Positions 34,123-48,846 of a DNA stretch of 64,000 nt are shown here, in pieces; within the stretch, counting starts at the first letter, position 1, and the number at the start of each line of letters is the position of its first letter. The position numbers and the translations under genes were made by a program. The notes below the pieces were generated by a model. It was not told where the DNA came from, ran no database searches, and saw only the letters and a program-made list of their open reading frames with translations. The stretch is from Cinclus cinclus (taxonomy: Eukaryota > Chordata > Aves > Passeriformes > Cinclidae), in contig NW_026912160.1 in assembly GCF_963662255.1 (NCBI RefSeq), positions 124,001 to 188,000 of the forward strand. The letters are read 5' to 3'.

Positions 34123-36100
34123 TTGATGTCAATGAATCATTTGATTCTTGGCCTCCATGGTGACATAATAGATCCTTGCTTCTATTGGTCCCCGTGCTGT
34201 AACAATCCATCCCTGGCCATTTTAGGCCCCCTGGTGTCACAAGGGATCATTAGATTGTTAGCCTGCATTGGGTCACAATGGTTCCTTGCTTCTCTTAGGC
34301 CCTGTGGTGTCACAATGCATCCCATGCCCTTTTAGGCCAATTGGTGTTACAATGAATCATTTGAGTCTTGGTCTCTATTGTGTCATAATATTTCCATGTT
34401 TTTATTGTGCCCCATGCTTTCACAATTCATCCCTGGCCCTATTGCAAACCCTGGTGTCACAATGGATCATTAGATTGTTAGCCTCCATTTGGTAACAATG
34501 GTTCCTTGCTTCTCTTAACCTCTGTGGTGTCACAATGCATTCCATGCCATTTTAGGCCACTTGATGTCACAATGAATCATTTGATTCTTGGCCTCCATGG
34601 TGTCATAATGGTTCCTTGTTTCTATTGGGCCCCATGCTGTCACAATTCATCCCTGGCCCTTTTACGCCCCCTGGTGTCAAATGGGATCCTGGGATTATTA
34701 GCCTCCATTGGGTCACAATGGATCCTTGCTTCTCTTAACCCCTGTGGTGTCACAATGCATCCCATGCCCTTTTAGGCCACTTGATGTCACAATGAATCAT
34801 TTGATTCTTGGCCTCCATGGTGGCATAATAGATCCTTGCTTCTATTGGTCCCCGTGCTGTAACAATCCATCCCTGGCCATTTTAGGCCCCCTGGTGTCAC
34901 AAGGGATCATTAGATTGTTAGCCTGCATTGGGTCACAATGGTTCCTTGCTTCTCTTAACCTCTGTGGTGTCACAATGCATTCCAAGACCTTTTAGGCCAC
35001 TTGGTCTTACAATGAACCATTTGATTCTTGACCTTCATGGTGTCATAATGGTTCCTTGCTTCTATAGGTCCCCATGCTGTCACAGTTCATCCGTGGTCCT
35101 TTTGCACCCCCTGGTGTCAAAAGGGATTCTAAGATTGTTAGCCTGCCTTGGGTCACAATGGTTCCTTGCTTCTCTTAACCCCTGTGGTGTCACAATGCAT
35201 CCCATGCCCTTTTAGGCCACTTGATGTCACAATGAATCATTTGATTTTTGGCCTCCATGGTGGCATAATTGTACCAGGTTTTAATTGGGCCCCATGCTTT
35301 CACAATTCATCCCTGGCCCTTTTAGGCCCATTGGTGTCACAAGGGACCATTAGATTGTTAGCCTCCATTGGGTAACAATGGTTCCTTGCTTCTCTTAACC
35401 TCTGTGGTGTCACAATGCATTCCAAGCACTTTTAGGCCACTTGATGTCACAATGAATCATTTGATTCTTGGCCTCCATGGTGTCATAATAGTTCCTTGTT
35501 TCTATTGGGCCCCATGCTGTCACAGTTCATCCGTGGTCCTTTTGCACCCCCTGGTGTCAAAAGGGATTCTAAGATTGTTAGCCTGCCTTGGGTCACAAAG
35601 GATCCTTGCTTCTCTTAACCCCTGTGGTGTCACAATGCATCCCATGCCCTTTTAGGCCACTTGATGTCACAATGAATCATTTGAGTCTTGGTCTCTATTG
35701 TGTCATAATATTTCCATGTTTTTATTGTGCCCCATGCTTTCACAATTCATCCCTGGCCCTATTGCAACCCCTGGTGTCACAAGGGACCATTAGATTGTTA
35801 GCCTCCATTGGGTCACAATGGTTCCTTGCTTCTCTTAACCTCTGTGGTGTCACAATGCATTCCATGCCATTTTAGGCCACTTGATGTCACAATGAATCAT
35901 TTGATTCTTGGCCTCCATGGTGTCATAATGGTTCCTTGTTTCTATTGGGCCCCATGCTGTCACAATTCATCCCTGGCCCTTTTACGCCCCCTGGTGTCAA
36001 ATGGGATCCTGGGATTATTAGCCTCCATTGGGTCACAATGGATCCTTGCTTCTCTTAACCCCTGTGCTGTCACAATGCATCCCATGCCCTTTTAGGCCAC
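34123..36100 (+). repeat. Nine-monomer cassette alpha, copy 1
   Basis: 1978 bp (9 x 220 minus 2), starting at the monomer with the 2-bp deletion ('gatgtcaatgaatc'). Monomer 2 carries 'gccaattggtgttac'. The same order of variants recurs at 37639, 42255 and 46869. Confidence 0.8.
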
Positions 36101-37638
36101 TTGATGTCAATGAATCATTTCATTCTTGGCCTCCATGGTGGCATAATAGATCCTTGCTTCTATTGGTCCCCGTGCTGTAACAATCCATCCCTGGCCATTT
36201 TAGGCCCCCTGGTGTCAAAAGGGATCATTAGATTGTTAGCCTGCATTGGGTCACAATGGTTCCTTGCTTCTCTTAGGCCCTGTGGTGTCACAATGCATCC
36301 CATGCCCTTTTAGGCCACTTGGTGTTACAATGAATCATTTGAGTCTTGGTCTCTATTGTGTCATAATATTTCCATGTTTTTATTGTGCCCCATGCTTTCA
36401 CAATTCATCCCTGGCCCTATTGCAACCCCTGGTGTCACAATGGATCATTAGATTGTTAGCCTGCATTGGGTCACAATGGTTCCTTGCTTCTCTTAACCTC
36501 TGTGGTGTCATAATGCATTCCAAGACCTTTTAGGCCACTTGGTCTTACAATGAACCATTTGATTCTTGACCTTCATGGTGTCATAATGGTTCCTTGTTTC
36601 TATAGGTCCCCATGCTGTCACAGTTCATCCGTGGTCCTTTTGCACCCCCTGGTGTCAAAAGGGATTCTAAGATTGTTAGCCTGCCTTGGGTCACAATGGT
36701 TCCTTGCTTCTCTTAACCCCTGTGGTGTCACAATGCATCCCATGCCCTTTTAGGCCACTTGATGTCACAATGAATCATTTGATTTTTGGCCTCCATGGTG
36801 GCATAATTGTACCAGGTTTTAATTGGGCCCCATGCTTTCACAATTCATCCCTGGCCCTTTTAGGCCCATTGGTGTCACAAGGGACCATTAGATTGTTAGC
36901 CTCCATTGGGTAACAATGGTTCCTTGCTTCTCTTAACCTCTGTGGTGTCACAATGCATTCCATGCCATTTTAGGCCACTTGATGTCACAATGAATCATTT
37001 GATTCTTGGCCTCCATGGTGTCATAATAGTTCCTTGTTTCTATTGGGCCCCATGCTGTCGCAGTTCATCCGTGGTCCTTTTGCACCCCCTGGTGTCAAAA
37101 GGGATTCTAAGATTGTTAGCCTGCCTTGGGTCACAATGGATCCTTGCTTCTCTTAACCCCTGTGGTGTCACAATGCATCCCATGCCCTTTTAGGCCACTT
37201 GATGTCACAATGAATCATTTGATTTTTGGCCTCCATGGTGGCATAATTGTACCAGGTTTTAATTGGGCCCCATGCTTTCACAATTCATCCCTGGCCCTTT
37301 TAGGCCCATTGGTGTCACAAGGGACCATTAGATTGTTAGCCTCCATTGGGTAACAATGGTTCCTTGCTTCTCTTAACCTCTGTGGTGTCACAATGCATTC
37401 CATGCCATTTTAGGCCACTTGATGTCACAATGAATCATTTGATTCTTGGCCTCCATGGTGTCATAATGGTTCCTTGTTTCTATTGGGCCCCATGCTGTCA
37501 CAATTCATCCCTGGCCCTTTTACGCCCCCTGGTGTCAAATGGGATCCTGGGATTATTAGCCTCCATTGGGTCACAATGGATCCTTGCTTCTCTTAACCCC
37601 TGTGCTGTCACAATGCATCCCATGCCCTTTTAGGCCAC

Positions 37639-39616
37639 TTGATGTCAATGAATCATTTCATTCTTGGCCTCCATGGTGACATAATAGATCCTTGCTTCTA
37701 TTGGTCCCCGTGCTGTAACAATCCATCCCTGGCCATTTTAGGCCCCCTGGTGTCACAAGGGATCATTAGATTGTTAGCCTGCATTGGGTCACAATGGTTC
37801 CTTGCTTCTCTTAGGCCCTGTGGTGTCACAATGCATCCCATGCCCTTTTAGGCCAATTGGTGTTACAATGAATCATTTGAGTCTTGGTCGCTATTGTGTC
37901 ATAATATTTCCATGTTTTTATTGTGCCCCATGCTTTCACAATTCATCCCTGGCCCTATTGCAAACCCTGGTGTCACAATGGATCATTAGATTGTTAGCCT
38001 CCATTTGGTAACAATGGTTCCTTGCTTCTCTTAACCTCTGTGGTGTCACAATGCATTCCATGCCATTTTAGGCCACTTGATGTCACAATGAATCATTTGA
38101 TTCTTGGCCTCCATGGTGTCATAATGGTTCCTTGTTTCTATTGGGCCCCATGCTGTCACAATTCATCCCTGGCCCTTTTACGCCCCCTGGTGTCAAATGG
38201 GATCCTGGGATTATTAGCCTCCATTGGGTCACAATGGATCCTTGCTTCTCTTAACCCCTGTGGTGTCACAATGCATCCCATGCCCTTTTAGGCCACTTGA
38301 TGTCACAATGAATCATTTGATTCTTGGCCTCCATGGTGGCATAATAGATCCTTGCTTCTATTGGTCCCCGTGCTGTAACAATCCATCCCTGGCCATTTTA
38401 GGCCCCCTGGTGTCACAAGGGATCATTAGATTGTTAGCCTGCATTGGGTCACAATGGTTCCTTGCTTCTCTTAACCTCTGTGGTGTCACAATGCATTCCA
38501 AGACCTTTTAGGCCACTTGGTCTTACAATGAACCATTTGATTCTTGACCTTCATGGTGTCATAATGGTTCCTTGCTTCTATAGGTCCCCATGCTGTCACA
38601 GTTCATCCGTGGTCCTTTTGCACCCCCTGGTGTCAAAAGGGATTCTAAGATTGTTAGCCTGCCTTGGGTCACAATGGTTCCTTGCTTCTCTTAACCCCTG
38701 TGGTGTCACAATGCATCCCATGCCCTTTTAGGCCACTTGATGTCACAATGAATCATTTGATTTTTGGCCTCCATGGTGGCATAATTGTACCAGGTTTTAA
38801 TTGGGCCCCATGCTTTCACAATTCATCCCTGGCCCTTTTAGGCCCATTGGTGTCACAAGGGACCATTAGATTGTTAGCCTCCATTGGGTAACAATGGTTC
38901 CTTGCTTCTCTTAACCTCTGTGGTGTCACAATGCATTCCAAGCCCTTTTAGGCCACTTGATGTCACAATGAATCATTTGATTCTTGGCCTCCATGGTGTC
39001 ATAATAGTTCCTTGTTTCTATTGGGCCCCATGCTGTCGCAGTTCATCCGTGGTCCTTTTGCACCCCCTGGTGTCAAAAGGGATTCTAAGATTGTTAGCCT
39101 GCCTTGGGTCACAAAGGATCCTTGCTTCTCTTAACCCCTGTGGTGTCACAATGCATCCCATGCCCTTTTAGGCCACTTGATGTCACAATGAATCATTTGA
39201 GTCTTGGTCTCTATTGTGTCATAATATTTCCATGTTTTTATTGTGCCCCATGCTTTCACAATTCATCCCTGGCCCTATTGCAACCCCTGGTGTCACAAGG
39301 GACCATTAGATTGTTAGCCTCCATTGGGTCACAATGGTTCCTTGCTTCTCTTAACCTCTGTGGTGTCACAATGCATTCCATGCCATTTTAGGCCACTTGA
39401 TGTCACAATGAATCATTTGATTCTTGGCCTCCATGGTGTCATAATGGTTCCTTGTTTCTATTGGGCCCCATGCTGTCACAATTCATCCCTGGCCCTTTTA
39501 CGCCCCCTGGTGTCAAATGGGATCCTGGGATTATTAGCCTCCATTGGGTCACAATGGATCCTTGCTTCTCTTAACCCCTGTGCTGTCACAATGCATCCCA
39601 TGCCCTTTTAGGCCAC
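37639..39616 (+). repeat. Nine-monomer cassette alpha, copy 2
   Basis: Same 1978-bp cassette, with the extra marker 'gtcttggtcgctattg' at 37881 shared with copies 3 and 4 only. The 21-monomer higher-order repeat starts here. Confidence 0.85.
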
Positions 39617-42254
39617 TTGATGTCAATGAATCATTTGATTCTTGGCCTCCATGGTGACATAATAGATCCTTGCTTCTATTGGTCCCCGTGCTGTAACAAT
39701 CCATCCCTGGCCATTTTAGGCCCCCTGGTGTCACAAGGGATCATTAGATTGTTAGCCTGCATTGGGTCACAATGGTTCCTTGCTTCTCTTAGGCCCTGTG
39801 GTGTCACAATGCATCCCATGCCCTTTTAGGCCACTTGGTGTTACAATGAATCATTTGAGTCTTGGTCTCTATTGTGTCATAATATTTCCATGTTTTTATT
39901 GTGCCCCATGCTTTCACAATTCATCCCTGGCCCTATTGCAAACCCTGGTGTCACAATGGATCATTAGATTGTTAACCTGCATTGGGTCACAATGGTTCCT
40001 TGCTTCTCTTAACCTCTGTGGTGTCACAATGCATTCCAAGCCCTTTTAGGCCACTTGGTCTTACAATGAACCATTTGATTCTTGGCCTTCATGGTGTCAT
40101 AATGGTTCCTTGCTTCTATAGGTCCCCATGCTGTCACAGTTCATCCGTGGTCCTTTTGCACCCCCTGGTGTCAAAAGGGATTCTAAGATTGTTAGCCTGC
40201 CTTGGGTCACAATGGTTCCTTGCTTCTCTTAACCCCTGTGGTGTCACAATGCATCCCATGCCCTTTTAGGCCACTTGATGTCACAATGAATCATTTGATT
40301 TTTGGCCTCCATGGTGGCATAATTGTACCAGGTTTTAATTGGGCCCCATGCTTTCACAATTCATCCCTGGCCCTTTTAGGCCCATTGGTGTCACAAGGGA
40401 CCATTAGATTGTTAGCCTCCATTGGGTAACAATGGTTCCTTGCTTCTCTTAACCTCTGTGGTGTCACAATGCATTCCATGCCATTTTAGGCCACTTGATG
40501 TCACAATGAATCATTTGATTCTTGGCCTCCATGGTGTCATAATGGTTCCTTGTTTCTATTGGGCCCCATGCTGTCACAATTCATCCCTGGCCCTTTTACG
40601 CCCCCTGGTGTCAAATGGGATCCTGGGATTATTAGCCTCCATTGGGTCACAATGGATCCTTGCTTCTCTTAACCCCTGTGCTGTCACAATGCATCCAATG
40701 CCCTTTTATGCCACTTGATGTCACAATGAATCATTTGATTCTTGGCCTCCATGGTGACATAATAGATCCTTGCTTCTATTGGTCCCCGTGCTGTAACAAT
40801 CCATCCCTGGCCATTTTAGGCCCCCTGGTGTCACAAGGGATCATTAGATTGTTAGCCTGCATTGGGTCACAATGGTTCCTTGCTTCTCTTAGGCCCTGTG
40901 GTGTCACAATGCATCCCATGTCCTTTTAGGCCACTTGGTGTTACAATGAATCATTTGAGTCTTGGTCTCTATTGTGTCATAATATTTCCATGTTTTTATT
41001 GTGCCCCATGCTTTCACAATTCATCCCTGGCCCTATTGCAACCCCTGGTGTCACAATGGATCATTAGATTGTTAGCCTGCATTGGGTCACAATGGTTCCT
41101 TGCTTCTCTTAACCTCTGTGGTGTCACAATGCATTCCAAGACCTTTTAGGCCACTTGGTCTTACAATGAACCATTTGATTCTTGACCTTCATGGTGTCAT
41201 AATGGTTCCTTGCTTCTATAGGTCCCCATGCTGTCACAGTTCATCCGTGGTCCTTTTGCACCCCCTGGTGTCAAAAGGGATTCTAAGATTGTTAGCCTGC
41301 CTTGGGTCACAATGGTTCCTTGCTTCTCTTAACCCCTGTGGTGTCACAATGCATCCCATGCCCTTTTAGGCCACTTGATGTCACAATGAATCATTTGATT
41401 TTTGCCCTCCATGGTGGCATAATTGTACCAGGTTTTAATTGGGCCCCATGCTTTCACAATTCATCCCTGGCCCTTTTAGGCCCATTGGTGTCACAAGGGA
41501 CCATTAGATTGTTAGCCTCCATTGGGTAACAATGGTTCCTTGCTTCTCTTAACCTCTGTGGTGTCACAATGCATTCCATGCCATTTTAGGCCACTTGATG
41601 TCACAATGAATCATTTGATTCTTGGCCTCCATGGTGTCATAATAGTTCCTTGTTTCTATTGGGCCCCATGCTGTCGCAGTTCATCCGTGGTCCTTTTGCA
41701 CCCCCTGGTGTCAAAAGGGATTCTAAGATTGTTAGCCTGCCTTGGGTCACAAAGGATCCTTGCTTCTCTTAACCCCTGTGGTGTCACAATGCATCCCATG
41801 CCCTTTTAGGCCACTTGATGTCACAATGAATCATTTGATTTTTGGCCTCCATGGTGGCATAATTGTACCAGGTTTTAATTGGGCCCCATGCTTTCACAAT
41901 TCATCCCTGGCCCTTTTAGGCCCATTGGTGTCACAAGGGACCATTAGATTGTTAGCCTCCATTGGGTAACAATGGTTCCTTGCTTCTCTTAACCTCTGTG
42001 GTGTCACAATGCATTCCATGCCATTTTAGGCCACTTGATGTCACAATGAATCATTTGATTCTTGGCCTCCATGGTGTCATAATGGTTCCTTGTTTCTATT
42101 GGGCCCCATGCTGTCACAATTCATCCCTGGCCCTTTTACGCCCCCTGGTGTCAAATGGGATCCTGGGATTATTAGCCTCCATTGGGACACAATGGATCCT
42201 TGCTTCTCTTAACCCCTGTGCTGTCACAATGCATCCCATGCCCTTTTAGGCCAC

Positions 42255-44232
42255 TTGATGTCAATGAATCATTTCATTCTTGGCCTCCATGGTGACATAA
42301 TAGATCCTTGCTTCTATTGGTCCCCGTGCTGTAACAATCCATCCCTGGCCATTTTAGGCCCCCTGGTGTCACAAGGGATCATTAGATTGTTAGCCTGCAT
42401 TGGGTCACAATGGTTCCTTGCTTCTCTTAGGCCCTGTGGTGTCACAATGCATCCCATGCCCTTTTAGGCCAATTGGTGTTACAATGAATCATTTGAGTCT
42501 TGGTCGCTATTGTGTCATAATATTTCCATGTTTTTATTGTGCCCCATGCTTTCACAATTCATCCCTGGCCCTATTGCAAACCCTGGTGTCACAATGGATC
42601 ATTAGATTGTTAGCCTCCATTTGGTAACAATGGTTCCTTGCTTCTCTTAACCTCTGTGGTGTCACAATGCATTCCATGCCATTTTAGGCCACTTGATGTC
42701 ACAATGAATCATTTGATTCTTGGCCTCCATGGTGTCATAATGGTTCCTTGTTTCTATTGGGCCCCATGCTGTCACAATTCATCCCTGGCCCTTTTACGCC
42801 CCCTGGTGTCAAATGGGATCCTGGGATTGTTAGCCTGCCTTGGGTCACAATGGATCCTTGCTTCTCTTAACCCCTGTGGTGTCACAATGCATCCCATGCC
42901 CTTTTAGGCCACTTGATGTCACAATGAATCATTTGATTCTTGGCCTCCATGGTGGCATAATAGATCCTTGCTTCTATTGGTCCCCGTGCTGTAACAATCC
43001 ATCCCTGGCCATTTTAGGCCCCCTGGTGTCACAAGGGATCATTAGATTGTTAGCCTGCATTGGGTCACAATGGTTCCTTGCTTCTCTTAACCTCTGTGGT
43101 GTCACAATGCATTCCAAGACCTTTTAGGCCACTTGGTCTTACAATGAACCATTTGATTCTTGACCTTCATGGTGTCATAATGGTTCCTTGCTTCTATAGG
43201 TCCCCATGCTGTCACAGTTCATCCGTGGTCCTTTTGCACCCCCTGGTGTCAAAAGGGATTCTAAGATTGTTAGCCTGCCTTGGGTCACAATGGTTCCTTG
43301 CTTCTCTTAACCCCTGTGGTGTCACAATGCATCCCATGCCCTTTTAGGCCACTTGATGTCACAATGAATCATTTGATTTTTGGCCTCCATGGTGGCATAA
43401 TTGTACCAGGTTTTAATTGGGCCCCATGCTTTCACAATTCATCCCTGGCCCTTTTAGGCCCATTGGTGTCACAAGGGACCATTAGATTGTTAGCCTCCAT
43501 TGGGTAACAATGGTTCCTTGCTTCTCTTAACCTCTGTGGTGTCACAATGCATTCCAAGCCCTTTTAGGCCACTTGATGTCACAATGAATCATTTGATTCT
43601 TGGCCTCCATGGTGTCATAATAGTTCCTTGTTTCTATTGGGCCCCATGCTGTCACAGTTCATCCGTGGTCCTTTTGCACCCCCTGGTGTCAAAAGGGATT
43701 CTAAGATTGTTAGCCTGCCTTGGGTCACAAAGGATCCTTGCTTCTCTTAACCCCTGTGGTGTCACAATGCATCCCATGCCCTTTTAGGCCACTTGATGTC
43801 ACAATGAATCATTTGAGTCTTGGTCTCTATTGTGTCATAATATTTCCATGTTTTTATTGTGCCCCATGCTTTCACAATTCATCCCTGGCCCTATTGCAAC
43901 CCCTGGTGTCACAAGGGACCATTAGATTGTTAGCCTCCATTGGGTCACAATGGTTCCTTGCTTCTCTTAACCTCTGTGGTGTCACAATGCATTCCATGCC
44001 ATTTTAGGCCACTTGATGTCACAATGAATCATTTGATTCTTGGCCTCCATGGTGTCATAATGGTTCCTTGTTTCTATTGGGCCCCATGCTGTCACAATTC
44101 ATCCCTGGCCCTTTTACGCCCCCTGGTGTCAAATGGGATCCTGGGATTATTAGCCTCCATTGGGTCACAATGGATCCTTGCTTCTCTTAACCCCTGTGCT
44201 GTCACAATGCATCCCATGCCCTTTTAGGCCAC
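42255..44232 (+). repeat. Nine-monomer cassette alpha, copy 3
   Basis: Lies 4616 bp after copy 2, marker at 42497. Same order of monomer variants throughout. Confidence 0.85.
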
Positions 44233-46868
44233 TTGATGTCAATGAATCATTTCATTCTTGGCCTCCATGGTGACATAATAGATCCTTGCTTCTATTGGTC
44301 CCCGTGCTGTAACAATCCATCCCTGGCCATTTTAGGCCCCCTGGTGTCACAAGGGATCATTAGATTGTTAGCCTGCATTGGGTCACAATGGTTCCTTGCT
44401 TCTCTTAGGCCCTGTGGTGTCACAATGCATCCCATGCCCTTTTAGGCCACTTGGTGTTACAATGAATCATTTGAGTCTTGGTCTCTATTGTGTCATAATA
44501 TTTCCATGTTTTTATTGTGCCCCATGCTTTCACAATTCATCCCTGGCCCTATTGCAAACCCTGGTGTCACAATGGATCATTAGATTGTTAACCTGCATTG
44601 GGTCACAATGGTTCCTTGCTTCTCTTAACCTCTGTGGTGTCACAATGCATTCCAAGCCCTTTTAGGCCACTTGGTCTTACAATGAACCATTTGATTCTTG
44701 GCCTTCATGGTGTCATAATGGTTCCTTGCTTCTATAGGTCCCCATGCTGTCACAGTTCATCCGTGGTCCTTTTGCACCCCCTGGTGTCAAAAGGGATTCT
44801 AAGATTGTTAGCCTGCCTTGGGTCACAATGGTTCCTTGCTTCTCTTAACCCCTGTGGTGTCACAATGCATCCCATGCCCTTTTAGGCCACTTGATGTCAC
44901 AATGAATCATTTGATTTTTGGCCTCCATGGTGGCATAATTGTACCAGGTTTTAATTGGGCCCCATGCTTTCACAATTCATCCCTGGCCCTTTTAGGCCCA
45001 TTGGTGTCACAAGGGTCCATTAGATTGTTAGCCTCCATTGGGTAACAATGGTTCCTTGCTTCTCTTAACCTCTGTGGTGTCACAATGCATTCCATGCCAT
45101 TTTAGGCCACTTGATGTCACAATGAATCATTTGATTCTTGGCCTCCATGGTGTCATAATGGTTCCTTGTTTCTATTGGGCCCCATGCTGTCACAATTCAT
45201 CCCTGGCCCTTTTACGCCCCCTGGTGTCAAATGGGATCCTGGGATTATTAGCCTGCCTTGGGTCACAATGGATCCTTGCTTCTCTTAACCCCTGTGCTGT
45301 CACAATGCATCCCATGCCCTTTTAGGCCACTTGATATCAATGAATCATTTCATTCTTGGCCTCCATGGTGACATAATAGATCCTTGCTTCTATTGGTCCC
45401 CGTGCTGTAACAATCCATCCCTGGCCATTTTAGGCCCCCTGGTGTCAAAAGGGATCATTAGATTGTTAGCCTGCATTGGGTCACAATGGTTCCTTGCTTC
45501 TCTTAGGCCCTGTGGTGTCACAATGCATCCCATGCCCTTTTAGGCCACTTGGTGTTACAATGAATCATTTGAGTCTTGGTCTCTATTGTGTCATAATATT
45601 TCCATGTTTTTATTGTGCCCCATGCTTTCACAATTCATCCCTGGCCCTATTGCAACCCCTGGTGTCACAATGGATCATTAGATTGTTAGCCTGCATTGGG
45701 TCACAATGGTTCCTTGCTTCTCTTAACCTCTGTGGTGTCATAATGCATTCCAAGACCTTTTAGGCCACTTGGTCTTACAATGAACCATTTGATTCTTGAC
45801 CTTCATGGTGTCATAATGGTTCCTTGTTTCTATAGGTCCCCATGCTGTCACAGTTCATCCGTGGTCCTTTTGCACCCCCTGGTGTCAAAAGGGATTCTAA
45901 GATTGTTAGCCTGCCTTGGGTCACAATGGTTCCTTGCTTCTCTTAACCCCTGTGGTGTCACAATGCATCCCATGCCCTTTTAGGCCACTTGATGTCACAA
46001 TGAATCATTTGATTTTTGGCCTCCATGGTGGCATAATTGTACCAGGTTTTAATTGGGCCCCATGCTTTCACAATTCATCCCTGGCCCTTTTAGGCCCATT
46101 GGTGTCACAAGGGACCATTAGATTGTTAGCCTCCATTGGGTAACAATGGTTCCTTGCTTCTCTTAACCTCTGTGGTGTCACAATGCATTCCATGCCATTT
46201 TAGGCCACTTGATGTCACAATGAATCATTTGATTCTTGGCCTCCATGGTGTCATAATAGTTCCTTGTTTCTATTGGGCCCCATGCTGTCGCAGTTCATCC
46301 GTGGTCCTTTTGCACCCCCTGGTGTCAAAAGGGATTCTAAGATTGTTAGCCTGCCTTGGGTCACAATGGTTCCTTGCTTCTCTTAACCCCTGTGGTGTCA
46401 CAATGCATCCCATGCCCTTTTAGGCCACTTGATGTCACAATGAATCATTTGATTTTTGGCCTCCATGGTGGCATAATTGTACCAGGTTTTAATTGGGCCC
46501 CATGCTTTCACAATTCATCCCTGGCCCTTTTAGGCCCATTGGTGTCACAAGGGACCATTAGATTGTTAGCCTCCATTGGGTAACAATGGTTCCTTGCTTC
46601 TCTTAACCTCTGTGGTGTCACAATGCATTCCATGCCATTTTAGGCCACTTGATGTCACAATGAATCATTTGATTCTTGGCCTCCATGGTGTCATAATGGT
46701 TCCTTGTTTCTATTGGGCCCCATGCTGTCACAATTCATCCCTGGCCCTTTTACGCCCCCTGGTGTCAAATGGGATCCTGGGATTATTAGCCTCCATTGGG
46801 TCACAATGGATCCTTGCTTCTCTTAACCCCTGTGCTGTCACAATGCATCCCATGCCCTTTTAGGCCAC

Positions 46869-48846
46869 TTGATGTCAATGAATCATTTCATTCTTGGCCT
46901 CCATGGTGACATAATAGATCCTTGCTTCTATTGGTCCCCGTGCTGTAACAATCCATCCCTGGCCATTTTAGGCCCCCTGGTGTCACAAGGGATCATTAGA
47001 TTGTTAGCCTGCATTGGGTCACAATGGTTCCTTGCTTCTCTTAGGCCCTGTGGTGTCACAATGCATCCCATGCCCTTTTAGGCCAATTGGTGTTACAATG
47101 AATCATTTGAGTCTTGGTCGCTATTGTGTCATAATATTTCCATGTTTTTATTGTGCCCCATGCTTTCACAATTCATCCCTGGCCCTATTGCAAACCCTGG
47201 TGTCACAATGGATCATTAGATTGTTAGCCTCCATTTGGTAACAATGGTTCCTTGCTTCTCTTAACCTCTGTGGTGTCACAATGCATTCCATGCCATTTTA
47301 GGCCACTTGATGTCACAATGAATCATTTGATTCTTGGCCTCCATGGTGTCATAATGGTTCCTTGTTTCTATTGGGCCCCATGCTGTCACAATTCATCCCT
47401 GGCCCTTTTACGCCCCCTGGTGTCAAATGGGATCCTGGGATTATTAGCCTCCATTGGGTCACAATGGATCCTTGCTTCTCTTAACCCCTGTGGTGTCACA
47501 ATGCATCCCATGCCCTTTTAGGCCACTTGATGTCACAATGAATCATTTGATTCTTGGCCTCCATGGTGGCATAATAGATCCTTGCTTCTATTGGTCCCCG
47601 TGCTGTAACAATCCATCCCTGGCCATTTTAGGCCCCCTGGTGTCACAAGGGATCATTAGATTGTTAGCCTGCATTGGGTCACAATGGTTCCTTGCTTCTC
47701 TTAACCTCTGTGGTGTCACAATGCATTCCAAGACCTTTTAGGCCACTTGGTCTTACAATGAACCATTTGATTCTTGACCTTCATGGTGTCATAATGGTTC
47801 CTTGCTTCTATAGGTCCCCATGCTGTCACAGTTCATCCGTGGTCCTTTTGCACCCCCTGGTGTCAAAAGGGATTCTAAGATTGTTAGCCTGCCTTGGGTC
47901 ACAATGGTTCCTTGCTTCTCTTAACCCCTGTGGTGTCACAATGCATCCCATGCCCTTTTAGGCCACTTGATGTCACAATGAATCATTTGATTTTTGGCCT
48001 CCATGGTGGCATAATTGTACCAGGTTTTAATTGGGCCCCATGCTTTCACAATTCATCCCTGGCCCTTTTAGGCCCATTGGTGTCACAAGGGACCATTAGA
48101 TTGTTAGCCTCCATTGGGTAACAATGGTTCCTTGCTTCTCTTAACCTCTGTGGTGTCACAATGCATTCCAAGCCCTTTTAGGCCACTTGATGTCACAATG
48201 AATCATTTGATTCTTGGCCTCCATGGTGTCATAATAGTTCCTTGTTTCTATTGGGCCCCATGCTGTCACAGTTCATCCGTGGTCCTTTTGCACCCCCTGG
48301 TGTCAAAAGGGATTCTAAGATTGTTAGCCTGCCTTGGGTCACAAAGGATCCTTGCTTCTCTTAACCCCTGTGGTGTCACAATGCATCCCATGCCCTTTTA
48401 GGCCACTTGATGTCACAATGAATCATTTGAGTCTTGGTCTCTATTGTGTCATAATATTTCCATGTTTTTATTGTGCCCCATGCTTTCACAATTCATCCCT
48501 GGCCCTATTGCAACCCCTGGTGTCACAATGGATCATTAGATTGTTAGCCTGCATTGGGTCACAATGGTTCCTTGCTTCTCTTAACCTCTGTGGTGTCACA
48601 ATGCATTCCATGCCATTTTAGGCCACTTGATGTCACAATGAATCATTTGATTCTTGGCCTCCATGGTGTCATAATGGTTCCTTGTTTCTATTGGGCCCCA
48701 TGCTGTCACAATTCATCCCTGGCCCTTTTACGCCCCCTGGTGTCAAATGGGATCCTGGGATTATTAGCCTCCATTGGGTCACAATGGATCCTTGCTTCTC
48801 TTAACCCCTGTGCTGTCACAATGCATCCCATGCCCTTTTAGGCCAC
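46869..48846 (+). repeat. Nine-monomer cassette alpha, copy 4
   Basis: Lies 4614 bp after copy 3, marker at 47111. The 2-bp shortfall comes from an extra deletion-type monomer at 45331 in the preceding segment. Confidence 0.85.
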